This document shows positions 43,150 through 52,071 of a stretch of DNA of 64,000 bases, one piece after another (within the stretch, counting starts at the first letter, position 1; every line of letters starts with the position of its first letter). The stretch spans positions 1 to 64,000 of the forward strand of contig JABMQR010000278.1 in the NCBI GenBank assembly GCA_013202335.1, in the 5' to 3' direction. A program made the position numbers and the translations under genes. Source of the DNA: Bacteroidota bacterium. GTDB taxonomy: Bacteria > Spirochaetota > Spirochaetia > JABMQR01. Under the pieces are notes generated by a model. That model worked only from the letters and a program-made list of their open reading frames with translations. It was not told the DNA's origin and did not search any database.

Positions 43150-44667
43150 ATGGAATATGTCGTAGAGATGCTTGGTATCAGGAAAGAGTTTCCTGGTGTA
43201 GTTGCTAACGATAACGTGACACTGCAGGTAAAACCACAGGAGATACATGCACTGCTCGGTGAAAACGGAGCAGGAAAGTCTACACTGATGAGTATACTTT
43301 TTGGGTTGTATCACGCAGATAAAGGAACAGTCAAAGTTAAGGGGAAAGAGGTCAATATATCAGACCCGAATATTGCCAATGAGCTGGGAATTGGGATGGT
43401 TCACCAGCATTTTCAGCTTGTACACAATTTTACTGTTACCGAGAATATTATCATGGGTAATGAAGGCGGCTTTGTTCTGAATGTAAAGAGCGCCTCAAAG
43501 AAAATAAAGGAGCTCTCTGAACGATATCGGCTGAGTATAGACCCGAATGCTAAAATTGAAGATATAAGTGTTGGGATGCAGCAAAGGGTTGAAATTCTGA
43601 AAATGCTCTATCGTGATGCTGATGTTTTAATTTTTGATGAACCTACTGCGGTTCTGACTCCTCAGGAAATTCATGAGCTGATGGGCATTATGAAGAATTT
43701 GGTGAAAGAGGGGAAATCAATTATCCTTATTACTCACAAGCTGAAGGAAATTAAGGAAATTGCTGAGAGATGCACGGTTATCCGGCGTGGAAAGTATATA
43801 GGGACGGTTGATGTTGCAAATACAACACAACAGGAAATGGCTTCCATGATGGTCGGTCGGGAAGTCTCTTTCAAGGTTGATAAAGAACCTGGTAAACCAG
43901 GAGAACTTGTTCTTGATATTAAGGATCTAACGGTACTTAACGCGAGAAAGTATGAGGCTTTAAAGAAATTTTCTATTAATGTACGAAGGGGAGAAATTGT
44001 TGGCCTTGCGGGAGTTGAAGGTAACGGGCAGACAGAATTAGTTGAGGCGGTTACCGGTCTGCGGGACATTGTATCCGGCACTATAACTCTTCATGGTGAT
44101 AATATAACACATCTCTCACGGCGAAAACGGAATGAGCTTGGTATTGCACACATTCCGGAAGACAGGCAAAAACATGGGTTAGTTCTTGAGTTTACGGTGG
44201 GTGAGAATCTTATTCTGAAGTCCTACTATCAGGAGCCGTACTCAAAACATGGATTCCTGAATCAGGATGAAATCAAGGAGCATACAGAGAGAGTTGTTGA
44301 GATTTTCGACGTTCGTTCCGGTCAGGGAATATACTCACCTGCCGGTGTGCTTTCCGGGGGAAACCAGCAGAAGGCGATTGTGGGAAGAGAAATTGATATG
44401 GATCCTGATCTGCTCATAGCTGTACAACCAACCCGTGGTCTTGATGTCGGGGCAATAGAATATATTCACAAACGGCTTGTGGAACAGCGCGATAACGGTA
44501 AAGCGGTCCTTTTAGTCTCGCTTGAGCTGGATGAGATTTTCAACCTTTCTGACAGGATTGTGGTAATCAACAGTGGAGAGATGATTGATGTGGTCAAGAC
44601 CGAAGACACTAATGAGGATGAGGTTGGCCTCATGATGGCTGGGATAAAGAGAGGTGAAGGTCGATGA
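43150..44667 (+). CDS. Nucleoside ABC transporter, duplicated ATPase subunit 2
   Basis: 505 residues, started at the ATG ten bases after AGGAGG; the longer TTG frame begins before that site. Two ABC domains as in the paralogue at 31118: GENGAGKSTL, VGMQQRVEI, FDEPTAVLTP, then VEGNGQTE and LSGGNQQKAIVGR. Energises import of nucleosides captured by the PnrA-like protein. Overlaps permease 2A by four bases. Confidence 0.94.
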   Translation: MEYVVEMLGIRKEFPGVVANDNVTLQVKPQEIHALLGENGAGKSTLMSILFGLYHADKGTVKVKGKEVNISDPNIANELGIGMVHQHFQLVHNFTVTENIIMGNEGGFVLNVKSASKKIKELSERYRLSIDPNAKIEDISVGMQQRVEILKMLYRDADVLIFDEPTAVLTPQEIHELMGIMKNLVKEGKSIILITHKLKEIKEIAERCTVIRRGKYIGTVDVANTTQQEMASMMVGREVSFKVDKEPGKPGELVLDIKDLTVLNARKYEALKKFSINVRRGEIVGLAGVEGNGQTELVEAVTGLRDIVSGTITLHGDNITHLSRRKRNELGIAHIPEDRQKHGLVLEFTVGENLILKSYYQEPYSKHGFLNQDEIKEHTERVVEIFDVRSGQGIYSPAGVLSGGNQQKAIVGREIDMDPDLLIAVQPTRGLDVGAIEYIHKRLVEQRDNGKAVLLVSLELDEIFNLSDRIVVINSGEMIDVVKTEDTNEDEVGLMMAGIKRGEGR

Positions 44668-45767
44668 AACAAAAGAATAATGCACTGGTGATAGCAGTAT
44701 CGGCTGTAGTCCTTGGGTTAATAGCCGGAGCAATTCTTATGGCGGCAATTGGCAGCAACCCATTTGAAGGATATCTCTATCTTTTCAAGGGTGGGTTAAT
44801 GAGTGTTGAACGGATTGGTAATACCATCGCAACCGCTATTACACTGATATTAACCGGTCTTTCAGTTGCCTTTGCCTTTAAAACAGGACTCTTTAATATT
44901 GGAGCCGCCGGGCAAATGCTGATGGGCGGACTTTGTGCTACTATGGTAGCATTGTCTGTTACCGCTTCAAGACCAATATTGCTGCTTTTAATACTGCTTG
45001 CCGGGTTTGCCGGCGGGGCTGTATGGGGTGCTGTTCCCGGATTCCTGAAAGCGAAATTTAATGTTCATGAAGTTGTGGCAACTATAATGATGAACTGGAT
45101 TGCGTATTGGATTGTCTATTATGTTGTTCCAGCCTATTTCAAGGGTGCCTATCTCGAGACTGAATCACGATTAATTCCGGTAGAGGCTTCTTTGAAGACA
45201 TCATGGCTGGATTCAGTATTTAATGGTTCTTATATCAATATAGGTATCTTTGTCGCAATTCTGGCTGTTGTTGTTATACAAATAATCCTGAAAAAGACAA
45301 CACTCGGATTTGAGCTAAAAGCAGTTGGGTATAACCGAGATGCGGCAGAATATGCCGGGATAAAGGTAAATAGAAATGTAATTCTCTCAATGGTTATAGC
45401 TGGAAGTCTTGCAGGATTGGCGGGAGCCACATTTTATACTGGTTATGCATCAAATATCCAAATTGGGGTTCTTCCAAACCAGGGGTTTGACGGTATCGCG
45501 GTAGCGCTGCTGGGGGCAACGGAACCCTGGGGTGTTTTTGTATCAGCGCTCTTCTTTGGTCTGCTGCATTCTGGAAAGGGATTTATGAATGCTATGACTA
45601 AGATCCCGCCGGAAATCTCTGATACCATCATTGCTACCATAATTTATTTCACTGCAACAAGTGTATTAATCGGTCGTGTTTGGTCCTTCCTGGCAAAAAA
45701 ACGGAGAAGAAAAATGGAAATCAGCGTTCAGACACAAACCGAGGGATCGGCAGAGGAGGATAAGTAA
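44664..45767 (+). CDS. Nucleoside ABC transporter permease 2A
   Basis: 367 residues, about ten helices. The YufP-like signature FAFKTGLFNIGAAGQMLMGG and KFNVHEVVATIMMNWIAYW are clear, with NRDAAEYAGIKVNRN near residue 230 and a basic tail (KKRRRKMEI). Inner-membrane half-channel partner of 2B. The stop is two bases before the next ATG. Confidence 0.92.
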   Translation: MKQKNNALVIAVSAVVLGLIAGAILMAAIGSNPFEGYLYLFKGGLMSVERIGNTIATAITLILTGLSVAFAFKTGLFNIGAAGQMLMGGLCATMVALSVTASRPILLLLILLAGFAGGAVWGAVPGFLKAKFNVHEVVATIMMNWIAYWIVYYVVPAYFKGAYLETESRLIPVEASLKTSWLDSVFNGSYINIGIFVAILAVVVIQIILKKTTLGFELKAVGYNRDAAEYAGIKVNRNVILSMVIAGSLAGLAGATFYTGYASNIQIGVLPNQGFDGIAVALLGATEPWGVFVSALFFGLLHSGKGFMNAMTKIPPEISDTIIATIIYFTATSVLIGRVWSFLAKKRRRKMEISVQTQTEGSAEEDK

Positions 45768-45768
45768 T

Positions 45769-46722
45769 ATGAATATATGGCAAATTGTTTCACAGATATT
45801 TCCTTATGCAATAATTCTTACCATGCCGCTGTTAATCACCGCTCTGGGCGGACTTTTCAGTGAACGAAGCGGGGTAGTCAATATTGGGTTGGAAGGGTTA
45901 ATGGTTGTTGGTTTTTTTGCCAGCGCAATTGTGGTAAAGGGTCTTGAAAACACCTTTCCTACCGCCGCAATTCCTATTGGGCTTCTTGCGGGGGTTGTTG
46001 CCGGGGCATTATTTTCTTTGCTGCATGCATTTGCATCAATTAACCTTAACGCAAACCAGGTTATTAGTGGAACAGCAATTAATATGATGGCTGGTGCACT
46101 TACTGTATATCTGGCACGTACAATTACCGGAAGTGGTAATATAGCTATACGAATTGGGGTAATAAGGCATGACATCCCGGTATTATCAGAAATCCCGATT
46201 ATTGGGCCGCTCTTTTTTACACAGACCTACTGGACTACCTGGATAATCCTCTCAATTGTGGCAATTTCCTGGTTCATGCTGTATAAAACCTCTTTTGGGT
46301 TGCGGCTTCGCGCATGTGGAGAGCATCCATCATCGGCGGCATCTGCCGGTGTTAATGTATATAAAATACGCTATATCGGCGTTATGATTTCAGGTGCTTT
46401 TGCCGGGTTGGGAGGAGCAATTATCCTGGTAACCTACTCGGGTGAGTTTAATGGAACAGTAGCTGGATTAGGATTCCTTTCACTGGCTGCTTTGATATTC
46501 GGCCAATGGAAACCTTTAGGAGTACTTGGGGCAACGTTCTTTTTTGGTTTTGCCATGACGGTGGCAAATGTATCACAAGTAGTGCCTGAACTGGCGGTTA
46601 TTCCACCGCTTATTCTGAAGGTGTTCCCGTATGTTGTCACCTTACTTGCTCTTGTTTTGTTTTCAAAATCTTCACAGGCTCCAAAGGCAGTTGGGCAGCC
46701 GTATTTTCCTGGCCAGGGGTAG
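45769..46722 (+). CDS. Nucleoside ABC transporter permease 2B
   Basis: 317 residues, started at the ATG after AGGAGGA; the longer frame overlaps permease 2A without a binding site. GGLFSERSGVVNIGLEGLMV is the YufQ-like signature; ACGEHPSSAASAGVNVYKIR follows around residue 185. About eight helices. The phosphorylase gene follows after 31 bases, linking import to phosphorolysis. Confidence 0.92.
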   Translation: MNIWQIVSQIFPYAIILTMPLLITALGGLFSERSGVVNIGLEGLMVVGFFASAIVVKGLENTFPTAAIPIGLLAGVVAGALFSLLHAFASINLNANQVISGTAINMMAGALTVYLARTITGSGNIAIRIGVIRHDIPVLSEIPIIGPLFFTQTYWTTWIILSIVAISWFMLYKTSFGLRLRACGEHPSSAASAGVNVYKIRYIGVMISGAFAGLGGAIILVTYSGEFNGTVAGLGFLSLAALIFGQWKPLGVLGATFFFGFAMTVANVSQVVPELAVIPPLILKVFPYVVTLLALVLFSKSSQAPKAVGQPYFPGQG

Positions 46723-46753
46723 TATGGATAATTTTAAAAAGAGGTTTTATAGT

Positions 46754-47581
46754 ATGAATTATACATTGGAAATGATGAAAGAAGCTGCAGATTACATTAA
46801 ATCACAGATTGCTATCCAACCGGAAGTTGGACTGATTCTTGGATCAGGACTTGGTGTACTGGGTGATGATGTGGAAAATGCAGTTCGTATACCCTATAAA
46901 GACATTCCCCACTTTCCGCTCTCAACCGTTGTAGGTCATGCAGGGCAGCTGGTTATCGGAACCTTGAAAGATCGTCCGGTTTTGGTCATGCAGGGAAGGT
47001 TTCATTATTATGAAGGATATTCGATGCAGGTAATTGGGTTTCCTGTACGGGTTATGAAACTGCTGGGTATTGAGAGCATGATAGTAACCAATGCTGCCGG
47101 TGGTTGTAATCCTGGATTCAACCCTGGGGATCTTATGATTATTACAGATCATATTAAATTTTTTGATGAAAGCCCGCTTCGCGGCCCTAATATTGATGAG
47201 TTTGGCCCACGGTTTAATGATATGTCTGAACCGTATACGAGGAAATTCGGGGCTCTTGCGGAAGAAGTTGCCGGGAAACTTGGTTTTTCTTTGAGAAGGG
47301 GTGTTTATGCGCATATGGCTGGGCCCAGCTTTGAGACGCCTGCAGAAATTCGTATGCTGCAGGTTCTGGGTGCTGATGCCGTGGGAATGTCTACCGTTCC
47401 TGAGGTTACAGCAGCCATTCACAGCGGTATGAAAGTTCTGGGCATTTCCTGTATTACAAACATGGCAGCTGGTATTCTCGACCAGCCTCTGAATCATGAG
47501 GAAGTACTGGAGACCGGTGCCATGGTACGTGACACATTCGCATCATTGATCAAGGGAGTGCTGGCTGAGTGGAAAATCTAA
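46754..47581 (+). CDS. punA: Purine-nucleoside phosphorylase, trimeric type
   Basis: 275 residues from the ATG after AGAGG; an ATG ten codons upstream is possible. GLILGSGLG binds phosphate, STVVGHAGQL and GRFHYYEGYS follow, and VTNAAGG and AGPSFETPAEIRML with the GMSTVPE block are typical of trimeric PNP acting on inosine and guanosine and their deoxy forms. Products are a purine base and (deoxy)ribose-1-phosphate, feeding DeoB and the microcompartment. Last 13 bases overlap the cupin gene. Confidence 0.93.
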   Translation: MNYTLEMMKEAADYIKSQIAIQPEVGLILGSGLGVLGDDVENAVRIPYKDIPHFPLSTVVGHAGQLVIGTLKDRPVLVMQGRFHYYEGYSMQVIGFPVRVMKLLGIESMIVTNAAGGCNPGFNPGDLMIITDHIKFFDESPLRGPNIDEFGPRFNDMSEPYTRKFGALAEEVAGKLGFSLRRGVYAHMAGPSFETPAEIRMLQVLGADAVGMSTVPEVTAAIHSGMKVLGISCITNMAAGILDQPLNHEEVLETGAMVRDTFASLIKGVLAEWKI

Positions 47582-48090
47582 TCCCATTAAAGGAACTTAT
47601 TGATATTTTGGAACTGGAGCCACTTCCCTGGGAAGGGGGATACTTCAAACAGCATTATGCTTCAGCAGATAAAATTGATTCTGCAGCTCTCTCTTCCCGG
47701 TACGAGAATGAAGGAGTCAGGGCTGTATCAGGAGCAATATACTATCTGATTACACCTGATAATTTTTCTACCATGCACAAATTGAGAACCGATGAATTAT
47801 GGCACTTTTATTATGGTGACTCTGCAGAACAGCTTTGCTTATATCCTGACGGTCGAGCTGATCTGGTTAAAATTGGTGTGAATTTTGCTGCTGGAGAACG
47901 ACCTGTTCATAACACCCCTGCAGGAGTTTGGCAGGGAACCAGATTAGCGGCGGGTGGGCGTTATGCACTTTTCGGAACTACCATGGCTCCCATTTACGAT
48001 GATTCAGATTTCATTATTGGGAATGTAGATGAGATTTCAAATCTTTATCCAGAGGCTTCTGAGCTGATTAAAGGATTTTTCAATGAATGA
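47569..48090 (+). CDS. Cupin-family protein (DUF985/cupin_5)
   Basis: 173 residues from a GTG overlapping the phosphorylase. EGGYFKQHYAS, SGAIYYLIT, DELWHFYYGDS, and the C-terminal FGTTMAPIYDDSDFIIG are hallmarks of the DUF985 cupin_5 group, whose function is poorly known. Translationally coupled to punA and the downstream dehydrogenase, so it may act on a carbohydrate-related intermediate. No activity is claimed. Confidence 0.75.
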   Translation: MENLIPLKELIDILELEPLPWEGGYFKQHYASADKIDSAALSSRYENEGVRAVSGAIYYLITPDNFSTMHKLRTDELWHFYYGDSAEQLCLYPDGRADLVKIGVNFAAGERPVHNTPAGVWQGTRLAAGGRYALFGTTMAPIYDDSDFIIGNVDEISNLYPEASELIKGFFNE

Positions 48091-48850
48091 CCCCTTCAGC
48101 CTGATGGGGAAGAGAGCTTTAGTGACTGGTGGCTCCGGGAATCTGGGAAGCGGGATATCTCATGCCCTTGCCCGTGCGGGAGCTACTGTTGCAATCAGTT
48201 ATATTGGAAGCAGTGATCGGGCTGAGCAGACTGCTAATGAGTTGAGACAATACTGTGGTGGTGCGAGGGCTGCAGTATTTCAGGCTGATCTTAGAAAAGA
48301 GGAAGATGTTCAGAAACTCCTGCATCAGGTAGTTGGACAGTTTGGCGGACTCGACATTCTGGTGAATAATTCCGGCGTTTTCTCTCAGTCACTGCAGGAG
48401 GAGCTTTCCCTTGACAGTTGGAGAGAAATTTTCGATCTTAATGTGCAGGGACTGTTTTTATGCAGTCGTGAAGCTATTCCTTATTTACGTAAGGCAGAAG
48501 ACGGAGTAATTATTAATATTGCAAGTATTAATGCACTTCACCCGGGATTTGGGGAAACGGCACATTATGATGCCAGTAAAGGTGCTGTTTCTGCATATAC
48601 TAAATCTTTGGCAGCGGAGACAGCGAAAGATGGTATTCGGGTAAATGCTGTGGCACCGGGACTTATCGATTCTGTTGATCTTCGTGCGACAGCCAAAGAT
48701 CTGGTGGAAATGTATGAAAAAAGGGCTCCGCTGGGACGCCTTGTCAAAATAGAGGATGTTGGGAATACGGTAGTTTTTCTCAGCTCTGATGCCGCTTCTG
48801 CTATAACCGGTGAAATTCTCACAGTTGATTGCGGTTACCTGCTTTCATAA
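48083..48850 (+). CDS. Short-chain dehydrogenase/reductase
   Basis: 255 residues. TGGSGNLGSGI binds NAD(P), NNSGVF follows, the catalytic Ser is in IASINALHPG, and YDASKGA carries the Tyr-x3-Lys pair. The end (SSDAASAITGEILTVDCGY) is typical of classical SDRs related to 3-oxoacyl-ACP reductase and sugar dehydrogenases. Eight-base overlap with the cupin gene. Substrate unknown; context suggests a sugar or nucleoside derivative. Confidence 0.88.
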   Translation: MNDPFSLMGKRALVTGGSGNLGSGISHALARAGATVAISYIGSSDRAEQTANELRQYCGGARAAVFQADLRKEEDVQKLLHQVVGQFGGLDILVNNSGVFSQSLQEELSLDSWREIFDLNVQGLFLCSREAIPYLRKAEDGVIINIASINALHPGFGETAHYDASKGAVSAYTKSLAAETAKDGIRVNAVAPGLIDSVDLRATAKDLVEMYEKRAPLGRLVKIEDVGNTVVFLSSDAASAITGEILTVDCGYLLS

Positions 48851-48909
48851 CAGCTTCATAAGCGAATATTTTTCAAAATTAGCAAATTTTGGAAACCATA
48901 TTAATAGAA

Positions 48910-49003
48910 GTTTCCGATTAACATATATCTTTATTTTGTATATATACATTCATTCGGAAACATCAAAAGCAAATTTCAAATATCATTGATTTTTGAAATT
49001 TGC
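48910..49003. repeat. Hairpin-rich intergenic repeat, looser family member
   Basis: GTTTCCGA (48910-48917, inside GAAGTTTCCGAT) pairs with TCGGAAAC (48954-48961), and GCAAATTTCAAA (48969-48980) with TTTGAAATTTGC (48992-49003). The arrangement resembles the GAAGTTTT-core elements at 11285, 56706 and 62932, but the arm sequence has drifted. No gene in the 48851-49022 gap. Confidence 0.55.
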
Positions 49004-49022
49004 TCGATCACGGAGATTTCTG

Positions 49023-49454
49023 ATGAGTTTGTACACAATAAAACCTTTCACCATTGACCGCTATGATGATATGCTCAAGGCATGGAAAGCGACGCCGGGG
49101 CTTGGATTGAGCCTTAGTGGTGCAGATGACAGAGAAAATATTTCCCGTTATCTTGATCGAAATCCTGGTGGAAGTTATATAGCAGAGAAAACCGGGGGAA
49201 GAGTTGTCGGTGGTATTCTTGCCGGGCATGACGGAAGAAGGGGATATCTTCATCATCTTTTTGTCCTGCCCGAACAGAGAAATCAAAGAATTGGTAAAAA
49301 TTTGGTTGATGCTTCTATTAAACACCTCTCAGCAGAGGGAATAGATAAGAGTCATATTTTCGTATTTAATGCAAATGAATCCGGGAAATCTTTCTGGGAT
49401 CATATTGAATGGCAGGAACGGAATGATATTACGATATTTTCAAAGTATCACTAA
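49023..49454 (+). CDS. GNAT-family acetyltransferase
   Basis: 143 residues from the ATG at 49023. VVGGILAGHDGRRGYLHHLF and VLPEQRNQRIGKNLVD give motif A with the acetyl-CoA pyrophosphate loop (Q-x-x-x-I-G-x-x-L), and VFNANESGKSFWDHIEWQER is the usual C-terminal GNAT end. It acetylates an amine of unknown identity. Followed 19 bases later by the metallophosphoesterase gene. Confidence 0.85.
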   Translation: MSLYTIKPFTIDRYDDMLKAWKATPGLGLSLSGADDRENISRYLDRNPGGSYIAEKTGGRVVGGILAGHDGRRGYLHHLFVLPEQRNQRIGKNLVDASIKHLSAEGIDKSHIFVFNANESGKSFWDHIEWQERNDITIFSKYH

Positions 49455-49473
49455 ATTGGTAGGTGAAAAATTG

Positions 49474-50151
49474 ATGATTAAGATTCTGTGCGTAGCAGAT
49501 AGTGTAGATTTAGTAGTATATTCCCAGAATATAAAAGAGCGTTTTAAAGATGTCTCTTTTGTTATTGGTGCAGGCGATTTAAAGATGCGTTATTATGGGT
49601 TTATTGTCAGCATGCTGAATAAGCCGCTTTACTTCATCTTTGGAAACCACGATTTAAAGTTTCTCAAAAGATTCAAGAAAAAAGATACGGTTGATTATGA
49701 GCAACCGAATGAAACACATTATTATAAAAACTACTTTGGTTCGACCTATATTAGTGATAAGGTTGTCAGAGATAAAAAGACAGGACTTATTCTTGCCGGA
49801 CTTGGCGGATCAATGAAGTATAACAGGGGTGAGAATCAGTATTCCAATAGTCAAATGTATGCAAAGATTTTCAGATTGTTTCCGAAACTTCTGTTTAATA
49901 GAATCTTTCATGGGCGCTGGGTGGATATCCTTGTAACTCATGCTCCGCCATTCGGTATTCATGATGGAGAAGATGCTTGTCATACAGGGTTTAAGGCATT
50001 TTTATGGTTTATGCGAAAATTTCAACCTGAATATTTACTTCACGGACATGTACATTTACTTGATATAAACCAAAAGCGGGAATCTGTGTACGAAAATACA
50101 CAAGTAATAAACGTCTACAGCAGGTATATCCTGGAATTTGAGACAAAATAA
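49474..50151 (+). CDS. Calcineurin-like metallophosphoesterase
   Basis: 225 residues. VADSVD for the first metal ligand, GAGDLK, FGNHDL, THAPPFG and HGHVH follow in the order typical of the family (two-metal phosphoesterase). AGGTGA precedes the ATG; the longer frame starts inside the acetyltransferase gene. One-base overlap with the ParB-like gene suggests a functional pair. Substrate unknown. Confidence 0.85.
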   Translation: MIKILCVADSVDLVVYSQNIKERFKDVSFVIGAGDLKMRYYGFIVSMLNKPLYFIFGNHDLKFLKRFKKKDTVDYEQPNETHYYKNYFGSTYISDKVVRDKKTGLILAGLGGSMKYNRGENQYSNSQMYAKIFRLFPKLLFNRIFHGRWVDILVTHAPPFGIHDGEDACHTGFKAFLWFMRKFQPEYLLHGHVHLLDINQKRESVYENTQVINVYSRYILEFETK

Positions 50152-51059
50152 TGGGAAATTTAGAATTTCAGGCAAACGAATATTTTATGCGTGCACTCAA
50201 AAAAGCAAAACTGCAAACGTTTCTATCTAGATTACAGATGGAACGGACTGAACTCCTCTCCTTTTATGATGTAAAGGAGTTGGTTAAGCCTAAAAGGCAG
50301 ACCTACCGGGGTATGAAGGCAATTCGGGTAGATAGAATTATTGGGAGTGAGGGGCGTTATAAAGATTTCAACAAGGCTTTTTTTCCAAAAAAAGCCTTGT
50401 TGAAAGGGCGTTGGGAAAGTATAAGTAAAGCTCATCTGCAAATGATCGATTTGCCTGCTATCAGTGTTTATAAAATTGGGGATGCGTATTTTGTTCGGGA
50501 TGGGAATCACCGGGTCTCTGTTGCAAAAACATTAAAAGTTGAGTTTATTGATGCAGATATCGTTGAATTGGATGCAGAGATTAATCTTGAGCCGGGAATG
50601 ACCGACCGGCAGCTGCGAGAAAAGGTTGTTGCGTATGAGAGAAAACGGGTTATAAAATCGACTACTATTGAAAGTATACTGGATATGGATTCTATCTCTT
50701 TTACTGCACCCGGGCGGTATACCGAAATGCTTCATCACATTAATGTGCATAAATATTATATAAATTTGGGGAAAATGAAAGAAATCACCTTTGAGGAAGC
50801 AGCACAATCCTGGTATAAAAATGTCTATTATCCCATTGTAGAGGCTGTTAAAACGCAGAAACTGCTTTCAAAATTTCCTGGTCGAACCAACGGTGATTTA
50901 TATATGTGGATTGTAAAGCATTGGAACCGGTTGAAAGGACAGACCGGGCAGGAAGTTCATCCTGCTGATGCATCAAAAGATTTTGCTGAACAATATGGAT
51001 TACCGCTGTTCAGACGATTCCTGGGCTGGGTAAAAAATATATTCAACCGAACAGTGTAA
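50151..51059 (+). CDS. ParB/sulfiredoxin-fold domain protein of unknown function
   Basis: 302 residues. VRDGNHRVSVAKTL near residue 125 contains the GNHR motif of the ParB/sulfiredoxin nucleotide-binding fold; upstream DLPAISVYKIGDAYF fits its beta strands. No ParB DNA-binding helix-turn-helix is visible after it, and the helical C-terminus ends in a tryptophan-rich patch. Proteins of this layout are found in several anaerobes, usually annotated only as ParB-like. Probably a nucleotide-binding partner of the phosphoesterase. Confidence 0.6.
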   Translation: MGNLEFQANEYFMRALKKAKLQTFLSRLQMERTELLSFYDVKELVKPKRQTYRGMKAIRVDRIIGSEGRYKDFNKAFFPKKALLKGRWESISKAHLQMIDLPAISVYKIGDAYFVRDGNHRVSVAKTLKVEFIDADIVELDAEINLEPGMTDRQLREKVVAYERKRVIKSTTIESILDMDSISFTAPGRYTEMLHHINVHKYYINLGKMKEITFEEAAQSWYKNVYYPIVEAVKTQKLLSKFPGRTNGDLYMWIVKHWNRLKGQTGQEVHPADASKDFAEQYGLPLFRRFLGWVKNIFNRTV

Positions 51060-51102
51060 TTCGTGAGATCTGTAAATACCAATTTTATAAAACAATTCAT
51101 CA

Positions 51103-51140
51103 GGAGTTTTCAAACTTTATCACTAAAGTTTAAAAACTCC
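51103..51140. terminator. Hairpin between convergent genes
   Basis: GGAGTTTTCAAACTTTA and TAAAGTTTAAAAACTCC are 17-base arms with one mismatch and a TCAC loop. It sits between convergent genes and can serve both as a terminator; its GGAGTTTT arm loosely recalls the dispersed repeat core. Confidence 0.6.
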
Positions 51141-51163
51141 AAATCAATGTACTCATTGAACAG

Positions 51164-51754
51164 CTACCGTAAAACATATTTTTGAAGCAGTTGGGCATAA
51201 AAATTTATTGCTTCACCCAGTTGGGTGGAGGGTCTGATAGAACTCTTGGGTCCGGAATGATGCATTATTCCACATGCCGGCTGGTATGGTTCAATATGCT
51301 GGACCTGCATTCCAAGTGGAATATGAATCATCCCCATTCGTTGTGCATAGTGCACCATGGACTGAAGACATAATTCTCCACCACCTTCAATTTGGGAACA
51401 ACTGGTGAAACACCCAAAAAACTTTCCTGAAAGGCTGCTGTCATGGAAATAAATCGACGATTCATCCATAAAACGTTTCATTTCAGCAGATACATTTCCG
51501 AAATAAGTTGGGCTTCCCAAAATAATAAGATCACTTTTTAGCAGAGTTTCATAATTCGCTGTTGGGAGTTCTTTGACCTCTTCATAGAAATCATTAGCTG
51601 CTTCAAGATCGTTCGACCAGATATGAAGATCTTCGTCCTTCACATTGTACAGTCGGGTGTCAAACCCTTTTTCGTCTAAAGCATCTTTGAATGCTGATGC
51701 CAGAATATAATTATTACCGCAAACACTATGGAAAATAATGGAACATCGTTTCAT
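51164..51754 (-). CDS. Flavodoxin/NADPH-dependent FMN-reductase-like protein
   Basis: 196 residues, started at the ATG after AGGAGG; a longer frame lacks a site. IIFHSVCGNNYILASAF is the FMN phosphate-binding loop of flavodoxin-fold proteins, LILGSPTYFGNVSAEMKRF binds the flavin ring, and a later FTSCSQIEGGGE fits WrbA/flavodoxin-2-like reductases. Probably cytosolic electron carrier or quinone reductase. Stands alone. Confidence 0.82.
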   Translation of the reverse strand: MKRCSIIFHSVCGNNYILASAFKDALDEKGFDTRLYNVKDEDLHIWSNDLEAANDFYEEVKELPTANYETLLKSDLIILGSPTYFGNVSAEMKRFMDESSIYFHDSSLSGKFFGCFTSCSQIEGGGELCLQSMVHYAQRMGMIHIPLGMQVQHIEPYQPACGIMHHSGPKSSIRPSTQLGEAINFYAQLLQKYVLR

Positions 51755-51877
51755 GGGAAACCTCCTGTTGAGTAATAATAACGATGAACAGAAAGAACTA
51801 TACATAAAAGTATACCATACAGAAATGGTAGGGTTACAAAAAAGAAATATTTTTCTTTGCTTATGAGATATATGGTG

Positions 51878-51883
51878 TATAAT
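51878..51883 (+). promoter_or_regulatory. -10 box of the amidase leader transcript
   Basis: TATAAT with a preceding TGG, and a weak TTTGCT (51856-51861) 16 bases upstream. Transcription would start near 51890. Confidence 0.5.
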
Positions 51884-51889
51884 GACTTA

Positions 51890-52041
51890 GCGACCGGATA
51901 GTTCACAAGAGCATGTTCGATCGTTTTTTTTGACAGTCGTAATTGCAGAGGCCGGAATTGCGATGTTTTGTTCCCTGTGGGTGGAAATCCCAGGAAGCAA
52001 AAGGGGGTTACCGCTTCTCCATTAGGAGAGCGGTTTTTTTT
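51890..52041 (+). ncRNA. Riboswitch-like structured leader ending in an intrinsic terminator
   Basis: About 150 bases between a -10 box and the amidase gene. A stable hairpin pairs TTCC-TG with CAGGAA and encloses GGG/CCC (51966-52002). A terminator ACCGCTTCTCC / GGAGAGCGGT with one bulge and eight T residues (52010-52041) ends it, 30 bases before the ATG. A terminator after a structured 5' leader is the usual form of a transcriptional riboswitch or attenuator. I could not match it to a known class. Confidence 0.5.
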
Positions 52042-52071
52042 CGTTTTTTTTTAAAAGAATGGGGTGTTTCT

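Noticed and set aside
50151..51059. Chromosome-partitioning ParB
   Set aside because: It has the GNHR fold motif but no helix-turn-helix and no ParA partner; called ParB-like only.
51943..52071. N-terminal extension of the amidase
   Set aside because: The reading frame runs through the terminator hairpin and T tracts and lacks family similarity; the start at 52072 is preferred.
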